Source: Streptomyces aurantiacus JA 4570 (GTDB lineage Bacteria; Actinomycetota; Actinomycetes; Streptomycetales; Streptomycetaceae). Taken from it: DNA of 64,000 bases. Numbering within the stretch: position 1 is the stretch's first letter; the number at the start of each line of letters is the position of its first letter. Shown one piece after another: positions 24,389-31,275 of the stretch. Under the pieces are notes generated by a model. It did no database searches, was not told where the DNA came from, and saw nothing but the letters and a program-made list of their open reading frames with translations. The stretch is taken from NCBI RefSeq assembly GCF_000414115.1, contig NZ_AOPZ01000017.1, positions 107,520-171,519 of the forward strand. Direction: 5' to 3'. The position numbers and the translations under genes are program-made.

Positions 24389-25186
24389 ATGCCTGCTACA
24401 CACAAGATGCGGAAGTCCGCGACGAGGTTGCGCCCCGGCGCGGCCCTTCTCGGGATCGCCGCGCTCGCCGCCACCGCGGCCCTCACCGGCTGCACCAAGC
24501 TGGACACCGTCTCCCCCAGCACCGTCCGCAAGGACGCGGCGCACGCGAAGACCGCACAGCAGGGCGCCTTCGGCACCGTCGACTGCGGCAAGGCCAAGTG
24601 CATCGCGCTGACCTTCGACGCGGGGCCGAGCGAGAACACCCCGCGACTGCTGAAGATCCTCAAGGAGAAGAAGGTCCCCGCGACCTTCTTCACGCTCGGC
24701 AAGAACCACATCGCGAAGTACCCCGAGCTGGTCAAGCGGATGGACGCCGAGGGGCACGAGGTCGCGAGCCACACCTGGTCGCACAAGATCCTCACCAAGA
24801 TCAGCCCGAAGGAGGCGCGCGCAGAGCTGGAGCGCCCCAACAAGGCGATCGAGAAGCTCATAGGCAAGAAGCCGACGCTGATGCGCCCGCCGCAGGGCCG
24901 CACCAACGACACCGTCAACAAGATCTCCCGCGACCTCGGCCTCGCCGAGATCCTGTGGACGGTGACGGCCAAGGACTACACGACGAACGACTCGGCGCTG
25001 ATCCAGAAGCGCGTCCTGGAGCAGTCGAGCCGGGACGGCATCATCCTGCTGCACGACATCTACAAGGGCACGGTGCCCGCGGTGCCCGGCATCATCGACG
25101 AGCTCAAGAAGCGCGGGTACGTCTTCGTGACGGTGCCCCAGCTGCTCGCGCCGGGCAAGGCGGAGGCGGGCAAGGTCTACCGCTAG
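24389..25186 (+). CDS. NodB-family polysaccharide deacetylase lipoprotein
   Basis: A 265-residue exported protein. A basic start, hydrophobic core and lipobox LTGC (around residue 35) mark it as a lipoprotein. The NodB domain carries IALTFDAGPSENTPRLL (motif 1), EVASHTWSHKILTKI (motif 2, both His present), LMRPPQGRTND (motif 3), WTVTAKDY (motif 4) and IILLHDI (motif 5). Motif 1 is TFDAGP rather than TFDDGP, so one metal ligand is changed, yet motif 2 is intact. The likely substrate is chitin, xylan or peptidoglycan. It has no ribosome binding site and begins 6 bp after a TATAGT, which fits a leaderless mRNA controlled through the dyad at 24363-24381. Confidence 0.87.
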   Translation: MPATHKMRKSATRLRPGAALLGIAALAATAALTGCTKLDTVSPSTVRKDAAHAKTAQQGAFGTVDCGKAKCIALTFDAGPSENTPRLLKILKEKKVPATFFTLGKNHIAKYPELVKRMDAEGHEVASHTWSHKILTKISPKEARAELERPNKAIEKLIGKKPTLMRPPQGRTNDTVNKISRDLGLAEILWTVTAKDYTTNDSALIQKRVLEQSSRDGIILLHDIYKGTVPAVPGIIDELKKRGYVFVTVPQLLAPGKAEAGKVYR

Positions 25187-25228
25187 GGCGTGTCCGATGG
25201 GTCGGGGGCCCGGCCGGCGGGCCAGGTC

Positions 25229-26521
25229 TCACCACTCCACGTACAGCGCCTCCGGCGCCCGGTGGATCAGCGTCGGCCGCATCCGCACCGGCGGCCCGTC
25301 CCTCGCGAGCCGCAGCCCCGGGAAGCGGCGCGTGAACAGCTCCAGGGTGAGGCGGAGCTGTTCGCGGGCGAGCTGCGCGCCGGGGCAGGCGTGCGCGCCG
25401 AGGCCGAAGGCGACGTGCCGGGCGACCGGGACGCGCATGATGTCGAAGACGTCGGGCCGCTCGTACCGCCCCTCGTCCCGCCCCGCGGCGCCGAATCCGA
25501 CAAGCACCTCGGCCCCCGGGGGCAGTTCGGTGCCGGCGAGGGTGACGGCGCGGGTGGTGACCCGGCGGAAGCCCTGGAGCGCGGTGTCGTAGCGCGCCGC
25601 CTCCTCGATGGCGGCCGGGATCCGCTCCGGCTCCTCGCACAGCAGCTTCCACTGCGCGGGGTGGCGCAGCAGATGCAGCAGGGTCGTGCCGATCAGGGCC
25701 GTGGTGGTCAGGTGGCCGGCGAGCAGGAAGTTCTGCAGGTGCGCGATGAGTTCGCCGCGCTGGCCGAGGGTGAGTTCGGGTTCGGCGCCGCCGTCCTCGG
25801 GGTCGCCCTCGCCGTCCTCGGGGTCGCCGTCGTCGGGCACCAGCGAGGTGACGATCTCGCTGCACAGGTCGGGGCGCGGGGCGGCGTGCCGGTCGCGTAC
25901 GTAGCCGTCGAGGAGCCGCTGGAGCGCGATCACGTCGTGGGCCGCCGCGAGCTGGCCCTCCTCCGGGAGCGGCCGGAACAGCAGTTGTTCGGTGCTGTGG
26001 CCCCCGCGCACCATCAGCGGCACGTCCGCCGGGTCGAACCCGAGGACATGCCCGATCACCTGGCCCGGCAGGCGCAGCGCGTACGCCTCCATCACGTCCA
26101 CGGTCCTGCCGCTTCCCGGTGCGGCGAAGGCGTCGGCCAGCGCCTCCGCCCGCTCCGCCACGTACGGCAGCACGGCGGCCACGCGGGCCGGGGTGAGGCC
26201 GCGCACGATGGGCTCGCGCAGCCGCTGGTGCGCCGGGCCGTCCGCGGTGATGACGACGGGCCGGCGGACGGCGATGCCTTCGCCGAGGACGGCGAGGGCG
26301 GCCTGCGAGGGGACGACGTCCCCGCGCACCGCGTTGGCCGACGAGAACACGTCCGGGCGGCGCAGCACCTCGCGGACGTCGGCGTCCCGGGCGACCAGCC
26401 AGGCCCGCAGCTCGGGCACGTACGTGAGCCCTTCGGCGCGCCGGGCGCGGGCGTACAGCGGGTACGGGTCGCGCAGCAACTCGTCGAGCCTGGCGTGCTG
26501 TTGCCGGTCCACCCTCCTCAT
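25229..26521 (-). CDS. cytochrome P450
   Basis: A 430-residue P450 with the haem motif FGLGAHACPGAQLAR; the thiolate ligand is Cys379. The K-helix ExxR is in AAIEEAARYDTALQGF, and the region LQGFRRVTTR follows as usual. In the I-helix the expected (A/G)Gx(D/E)T(T/S) reads AGHLTT, so the acidic residue of the proton relay is Leu. A charged insert rich in Asp and Glu (DDGDPEDGEGDPEDGGAEP) lies just before it. The ATG at 26521 starts MRRVDRQQ. It follows the TetR gene by 62 bp on the same strand, so the two may be cotranscribed. Substrate unknown; no ferredoxin gene is beside it. Confidence 0.9.
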   Translation of the reverse strand: MRRVDRQQHARLDELLRDPYPLYARARRAEGLTYVPELRAWLVARDADVREVLRRPDVFSSANAVRGDVVPSQAALAVLGEGIAVRRPVVITADGPAHQRLREPIVRGLTPARVAAVLPYVAERAEALADAFAAPGSGRTVDVMEAYALRLPGQVIGHVLGFDPADVPLMVRGGHSTEQLLFRPLPEEGQLAAAHDVIALQRLLDGYVRDRHAAPRPDLCSEIVTSLVPDDGDPEDGEGDPEDGGAEPELTLGQRGELIAHLQNFLLAGHLTTTALIGTTLLHLLRHPAQWKLLCEEPERIPAAIEEAARYDTALQGFRRVTTRAVTLAGTELPPGAEVLVGFGAAGRDEGRYERPDVFDIMRVPVARHVAFGLGAHACPGAQLAREQLRLTLELFTRRFPGLRLARDGPPVRMRPTLIHRAPEALYVEW

Positions 26522-26583
26522 GGTGCCCGAGCCGCGGGGCCGGGCGGAAGGGCGCGGGCGGGGGCCCGCGGGGCTTGCCGGAG

Positions 26584-27216
26584 TCAGCCGCGCCCGTCGA
26601 CCGCGTCCAGCGCCGGAGCGATCACGGCGAACGCCCGGTCGGTCAGCGTGGCCGGGTCCTCGGCGCCGTCGCTGCCGCTCCACCGGTGCAGCACCGCGTC
26701 GAAGGCGTTCAGCGCCATTCCGGCGGCGAGGCGGGGATACAGCTCGGCCTCGGCGTCGAGTTCCAGCCGGCGGGCCAGTTCCGCCGCCAGGTCGTCGCGC
26801 CACTGCGCCTGCCGCTCCAGGAAGCGGGCGAGCAGCGCGGGGGTGCGCAGGATGAGCTGGACGACGCGCAACGCCCGCTCGGAGTGGTCGGCGCACTCGC
26901 CGAGCGGCACCCAGACGGCGTGCCGCAGCGCCGCCGATGGCCTCTCCCCGGCGGGCCGGGCCGCCAGCTCCGCGCACATGCCGGTGCCCATGTCGGCCAG
27001 GAACTGGACGACCACGTCCTCCTTGGACGCGAAGTACCGGAAGAACGTCCTCTTGGACACGCCCGCCGTCGTCACGATCTCGTCGACGGTGACGCCGTCG
27101 AACCCCTTCAGCGCGAGCAGTTGGAGCGCCGCCTCGGTCAACTCGTCCGCGACGAGCTGCCGTTTGCGCTGGGCCAGGCTGACTTCGGGACCGGGGGGAC
27201 CGGGACGAGGATTCAC
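26584..27216 (-). CDS. TetR family transcriptional regulator
   Basis: A 210-residue one-component repressor. The N-terminal HTH reads GFDGVTVDEIVTTAGVSKRT followed by FFRYFASKEDVV, the standard TetR pattern with the recognition helix at about residues 47-56. The C-terminal ligand domain is helical and variable. The start is a GTG at 27216. It is divergent from the short-chain dehydrogenase at 27298 and lies upstream of the P450 on the same strand, so it probably controls itself, the P450 and the dehydrogenase. Two TGCC-N6-GGCA dyads in the 81-bp divergent gap are candidate operators. Confidence 0.92.
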   Translation of the reverse strand: MNPRPGPPGPEVSLAQRKRQLVADELTEAALQLLALKGFDGVTVDEIVTTAGVSKRTFFRYFASKEDVVVQFLADMGTGMCAELAARPAGERPSAALRHAVWVPLGECADHSERALRVVQLILRTPALLARFLERQAQWRDDLAAELARRLELDAEAELYPRLAAGMALNAFDAVLHRWSGSDGAEDPATLTDRAFAVIAPALDAVDGRG

Positions 27217-27235
27217 CCCGTCATGCTACACACCA

Positions 27236-27286
27236 TGCCCCGCATGGCACTCGGTAACCTGTTGACACTCGATGCCACCAAAGGCA
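27236..27286. promoter_or_regulatory. divergent promoter with two TGCC-N6-GGCA dyads
   Basis: The same 14-bp dyad, TGCC-N6-GGCA, occurs at 27236-27249 and 27273-27286, on either side of a TTGACA (27262-27267) that could be the -35 of the dehydrogenase promoter. The N6 cores differ (CCGCAT and ACCAAA) while the arms agree, as expected for a regulator site. The adjacent TetR protein is the obvious candidate to bind it. Confidence 0.5.
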
Positions 27287-27297
27287 GCATGTGCCGC

Positions 27298-28266
27298 ATG
27301 ACGCAGCAACAAAGGCAGCCGAAGCAGACGAGCTGGACCGTCGAGCGGATACCGGACCAGACCGGGCGCGTGTCCGTCGTGACCGGGGCCAACAGCGGCC
27401 TCGGCCTGGCGACCGCCCGGGCCCTCGCCCGCCGGGGCGCGCACGTGATCCTCGCGGTGCGCGACGAGGAGAAGGGGCGCCGGGCGGCCGCCGGAATCAC
27501 CGCCGAGCGGCCGGACGCCCGCCTGGAGGTCCGCCGCCTCGACCTGGCCGACCTCGACTCGGTCCGCGCCTTCGCCACCACCCTGCGCGCCGACCATCCG
27601 CGCCTCGACGTCCTCGTCAACAACGCCGGCGTGATGGCCCCGCCCCGGACGCTGAGCGCCCAGGGCCACGAGCTGCAGTTCGCCGCCAACCACCTGGGCC
27701 ACTTCGCGCTCACGGGCCTCCTGCTCGACCTGCTGACGTCCGGAGCCGACTCCCGTGTGGTCACGGTGACTTCGACGAACCACCGGCAGGGCCGCCTCTT
27801 CTTCGACGACCTCTCCGGGGAGCGCGGGTACGCGCCGATGGCGTACTACAACCAGTCGAAGCTCGCGAACGCCGTCTTCGGCCACGAGCTCCACCGCCGC
27901 CTGGCCGAGGCGGGCAGCCTGGTGCGCAGCGTCCTCGCCCACCCCGGCTACACCGCCACCAACCTGCAGACGGCCGCCCCGACGGGCCTGGTCAAGCTGC
28001 TCTTCGGCCGCCTCCTCAAGCCCCTGGCCCAGTCCCCCGACCAGGGCGCCCTCCCCCAGCTCTACGCGGCGACGGCCCCGGAGGCAGCGGGCGGCGACTT
28101 CATCGGCCCCGACGGCATGGCGGAACTACGCGGCGCCCCAAAGCAGGTTCAACTCTCCCCCCGGGCCACGAACCCGGAAACGGCCCACCACCTGTGGCAC
28201 GTCTCGGAGCAACTGACCAACGTCCACTTCACGTTCCGGAGACAATCCAGCCCGTCCGGCGCTTGA
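27298..28266 (+). CDS. short-chain dehydrogenase/reductase (retinol dehydrogenase-like)
   Basis: A 322-residue classical SDR. The NAD(P) motif is VVTGANSGLGLATARALARR (TGxxxGxG at 29-36), the structural motif VLVNNAGVMAPP follows, and the catalytic Ser-Tyr-Lys set is seen in VTVTSTNHRQG and YYNQSKLAN. Length and the C-terminal extension match oxidoreductases of the retinol dehydrogenase/WWOX-like group. The ATG at 27298 is used; another at 27289 adds three residues. Divergent from the TetR gene. The last seven codons (SSPSGA and stop) are supplied by the intergenic repeat that begins at 28248, so the present C-terminus was created by insertion or growth of that repeat. Confidence 0.9.
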   Translation: MTQQQRQPKQTSWTVERIPDQTGRVSVVTGANSGLGLATARALARRGAHVILAVRDEEKGRRAAAGITAERPDARLEVRRLDLADLDSVRAFATTLRADHPRLDVLVNNAGVMAPPRTLSAQGHELQFAANHLGHFALTGLLLDLLTSGADSRVVTVTSTNHRQGRLFFDDLSGERGYAPMAYYNQSKLANAVFGHELHRRLAEAGSLVRSVLAHPGYTATNLQTAAPTGLVKLLFGRLLKPLAQSPDQGALPQLYAATAPEAAGGDFIGPDGMAELRGAPKQVQLSPRATNPETAHHLWHVSEQLTNVHFTFRRQSSPSGA

Positions 28267-28327
28267 GGACGAGCGCGAAGCGCGATGCAGCCCGTCCGGC
28301 GCTTGAGGACGAGCGCGAAGCGCGATA
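28248..28327. repeat. dispersed intergenic repeat, two tandem 40-bp copies
   Basis: Two copies, at 28248-28287 and 28288-28327, each with CAGCCCGTCCGGCGCTTGAG, GACGAGC and the hairpin GCGC-GAA-GCGC. The same element occurs at 41372 and 48931. It lies between convergent genes and supplies the dehydrogenase stop codon. Confidence 0.93.
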
Positions 28328-28365
28328 AACGGCGCCCCCGGCCAACGGGAAGTCCGGAGCCAACC

Positions 28366-29592
28366 TCAGGCAACCGACCCGATCCGCCCGCCAACCCTCC
28401 GCGTTCCATCATGATGGATGGGCGTGTGCGCTCCGGTGAGCGAAACCCCACTCCCACCCCGCCGGGAGGCAACAATCTCCGCCCCGATGGACAGCGCCGT
28501 CTCCTCCGGCGTACGCGCCCCGAGGTCGAGCCCGATGGGCGACCGCAGGCGGGCCAACTCCAGCTCGGTGACCCCGACTTCACGCAGTCGGCGATTGCGG
28601 TCCTGATGGGTGCGGCGCGACCCCATCGCGCCCACATAGGCCACCGGAAGCCGCAGCGCGCACCGCAGCAGCGGCACGTCGAACTTGGCGTCGTGCGTCA
28701 GCACGCACAGCACGGTGCGGCCGTCGACCTCGGTGCGCTCCAGATATTCGTGCGGCCACTCGACGACGATCTCGTCGGCGTCCGGGAAGCGCAGGGGCGT
28801 GGCGAAGACGGGCCGGGCGTCGCACACGGTCACGTGGTAGCCGAGGAACTTGCCGACCCGGACGAGCGCGGAGGCGAAGTCGATGGCCCCGAAGACGATC
28901 ATCCGGGGCGGGGGTACGGAGGACTCGACGAGGACGGTCAGGGGCTGCCCGCAGCGCGAGCCGTCCGCGCCGATCTCCACGGTGCCGGTACGCCCGGCGT
29001 CCAGCATCGCGCGGGCCTCGCCCGCCACGGTCCGGTCCAGCTCGGGGTGCCCGCCGAGGCCGCCTTCGTACCCCGTCGTGGCCGCGTACGGAGCCTCCTC
29101 GTCGTACGCGGGCCCGTCCCCGTGCGCGACGCCCTCAAGGCCCGCGCCGCCGTCCGCACGGACCAGCAGCACCCGGCCCATCAGCTCGGCCGGGCCCTCG
29201 GCGATCCGCGCCACCGCCGCCGCCTCGCCCCGGGCGGCGGCGGCGAGCGCGGACGCGAACACCGGCCGCGCGGGACCGTCCGCGCGGACCGGTGTGACCA
29301 GGATGTCGATGACGCCGCCGCAGGTCAGGCCCACGGCGAAGGCGTCTTCGTCGCTGTAGCCGAAGCGTTCGACGACGGTCTCGCCGTCGTCGAGCGCCTG
29401 CCGGCACAGCTCGTACACCGCGCCCTCCACGCAGCCCCCGGAGACCGATCCGATCGCCGTGCCGTCGCTGTCGACGGCGAGTGCGGCGCCGGGCTGCCGG
29501 GGCGCGCTGCCGCCGACCGCCACCACGGTGGCGACGGCGAAGTCGCGTCCCTGCTCGACCCACCGGTTCAGCTCTTCGGCGATGTCCAGCAT
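28366..29592 (-). CDS. xdhC: XdhC/CoxI family molybdenum hydroxylase maturation protein
   Basis: A 408-residue protein with both XdhC domains. The N-terminal part holds FAVATVVAVGGSAPRQPGAA and SVSGGCVEGAVYELC, and FAVGLTCGGVIDILVTP, the conserved XdhC/CoxI segments. The C-terminal Rossmann domain shows MIVFGAIDFASALVRVGKFL, VLCVLTHDAKFDVPLLRCAL and YVGAMGSRRTHQDRNRRL, ending with the LRSPIGLDLGARTPEETALS signature. XdhC binds molybdenum cofactor, helps make its sulfurated form and loads it into xanthine dehydrogenase. It is the last gene of the leftward purine block. A central acidic/glycine-rich linker (about 150-180) separates the two domains. Confidence 0.93.
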   Translation of the reverse strand: MLDIAEELNRWVEQGRDFAVATVVAVGGSAPRQPGAALAVDSDGTAIGSVSGGCVEGAVYELCRQALDDGETVVERFGYSDEDAFAVGLTCGGVIDILVTPVRADGPARPVFASALAAAARGEAAAVARIAEGPAELMGRVLLVRADGGAGLEGVAHGDGPAYDEEAPYAATTGYEGGLGGHPELDRTVAGEARAMLDAGRTGTVEIGADGSRCGQPLTVLVESSVPPPRMIVFGAIDFASALVRVGKFLGYHVTVCDARPVFATPLRFPDADEIVVEWPHEYLERTEVDGRTVLCVLTHDAKFDVPLLRCALRLPVAYVGAMGSRRTHQDRNRRLREVGVTELELARLRSPIGLDLGARTPEETALSIGAEIVASRRGGSGVSLTGAHTPIHHDGTRRVGGRIGSVA

Positions 29593-29664
29593 GTCGGTCT
29601 CCTCAGGGGCTCTGCCGCGGAGCCTGTGCTGCGGGCTCCGCGGCTACGGGGCCGGGGCGGCGCC

Positions 29665-31122
29665 TCAGTGGACGCCCATCCAGCTTTCGATGGGGCTCAG
29701 GGCGAAGTACACGAGGAAGATCAAGGTCAGGCCCCACATGAAGGCCCCGATCTCCCGTGCCTTGCCCTGAGCGATCTTGATCGCGACCCAGGCGATGACA
29801 CCCGCCGCGACACCGGTGGTGATGGTGTACGTGAAGGGCATCAGGACCACGGTGAGGAACACCGGGATCGCGGTGGCGCGGTCGGCCCAGTCGACGTGCC
29901 GTGCGTTCATCATCATCATCGCTCCGATGACGACGAGCGCGGCGGACGCGACCTCCTGCGGGACGATCGCGGTGACGGGCGTGAAGAACAGGCAGGCCGC
30001 GAAGAACAGACCGGTGATGACGGAGGACAGGCCCGTACGGGCGCCCTCGCCGACGCCGGTCGCGGACTCGACGAAGACGGTCTGGCCGGAGCCGCCCGCC
30101 ACGCCGCCGATCGCGCCGCCGGCGCCGTCGATGAACAGCGCCTTGGACAGGCCGGGCATGCGGCCCTTGTCGTCGGCCAGATTGGCCTCGGTGCCGACGC
30201 CGATGATCGTTGCCATCGCGTCGAAGAAGCCCGCGAGCACCAGGGTGAAGACGATCATGCCGACCGTCATCGCGCCGACCTCGCCCCAGCCGCCGAACTC
30301 GACGTCTCCGAAGAGCGAGAAGTCGGGAGTGGAGACCGCGCTGCCGTGCAGTTCGGGGGCGCCGTTGGCCCACTGCTTGGGGTTGATGACGTCCATCGCG
30401 TTCAGGGCGACGGCGACGACGGTGCCGGTGATGATGCCGATCAGGATCGCGCCGGGCGTGTTGCGCGCCTGAAGCATGAAGATCAGGAGCAGGGTGCCGG
30501 CGAAGAGCAGGACGGGCCAGCCCTGGAGCTCGCCGGCCGGGCCGAGGGTCAGCGGGGTCGCCTTGCCCTGGTGGACGAAGCCGCCCTTGACCAGGCCGAT
30601 GATGGCGATGAACAGGCCGATGCCCATGGTGATGCCGTGCTTGAGCGCCAGCGGGATCGCGTTCATGATCATCTCACGCAGGCCGGTGACGACCAGGAGC
30701 ATGATCACCACGCCGTACATCACGCACATGCCCATGGCCTGCGGCCAGGTCATCTCGGGCGCGACCTGCGAGGCGATGACACCGGACACGGAGAGCCCGG
30801 CGGCCAGGGCCAGCGGCACCTTGCCGACGAAGCCCATGAGGAGCGTGGTGACGGCCGCGGCGAAGGCCGTGGCGGTGATGAGGGCCTTCTGCCCCATCGT
30901 GTCGCCCGCCGCGTCCTTGCCGGACAGGATCAGCGGGTTGAGCAGGACGATGTATGCCATCGCCATGAAGGTGGTGATGCCGCCGCGCACCTCACGCGCG
31001 ACCGTCGATCCTCTGAGGGATATGTGAAAGTACCGGTCCAGCCAAGACCGCCCGGCCGGGACGCGTGAGCCGTGGCCCGCGTCCTCGGCGGTGGTCTTGG
31101 GCTCCAGTGACTGCTGGGTCAT
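29665..31122 (-). CDS. AzgA-type purine (adenine/guanine/hypoxanthine) permease
   Basis: A 485-residue NCS2-related transporter of the AzgA/GhxP group, with about 13 hydrophobic segments. Typical features are GGITTFMAMAYIVLLNP near residue 50, GFVGKVPLALAAGLSVSG, LVLAGFFDAMATIIGVGTEA and GAGGAIGGVAGGSGQTVFVE, where the last two correspond to the substrate-binding region of the family. It imports purine bases for breakdown or salvage. It lies between xdhC and the xanthine dehydrogenase subunits, all leftward. A hairpin at 31227-31248 separates it from the dehydrogenase genes, so it may have its own promoter in the 150-bp gap. Confidence 0.92.
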   Translation of the reverse strand: MTQQSLEPKTTAEDAGHGSRVPAGRSWLDRYFHISLRGSTVAREVRGGITTFMAMAYIVLLNPLILSGKDAAGDTMGQKALITATAFAAAVTTLLMGFVGKVPLALAAGLSVSGVIASQVAPEMTWPQAMGMCVMYGVVIMLLVVTGLREMIMNAIPLALKHGITMGIGLFIAIIGLVKGGFVHQGKATPLTLGPAGELQGWPVLLFAGTLLLIFMLQARNTPGAILIGIITGTVVAVALNAMDVINPKQWANGAPELHGSAVSTPDFSLFGDVEFGGWGEVGAMTVGMIVFTLVLAGFFDAMATIIGVGTEANLADDKGRMPGLSKALFIDGAGGAIGGVAGGSGQTVFVESATGVGEGARTGLSSVITGLFFAACLFFTPVTAIVPQEVASAALVVIGAMMMMNARHVDWADRATAIPVFLTVVLMPFTYTITTGVAAGVIAWVAIKIAQGKAREIGAFMWGLTLIFLVYFALSPIESWMGVH

Positions 31123-31226
31123 GGTTGCCTACTCCCAAGGTTCACAGGGGCACCCGCAGTACTGCGGGATTTGGGATGGTGCGCACGACCCGGGGGACGG
31201 CCCGAGACGAACTAAGGAGAGGGGGT

Positions 31227-31248
31227 CCGGGGGACGACAGTCCCCCGG
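31227..31248. terminator. GC-rich hairpin between xanthine dehydrogenase and permease genes
   Basis: CCGGGGGAC at 31227-31235 pairs with GTCCCCCGG at 31240-31248 around GACA. It lies 28 bp after the stop of the molybdenum subunit and is a probable factor-independent terminator for the dehydrogenase operon. The module GGGGGTCC-GGGGG also follows the dispersed repeat at 48994. Confidence 0.7.
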
Positions 31249-31275
31249 CTCCCTTTTCTGCTCACCCCGGAGGGG

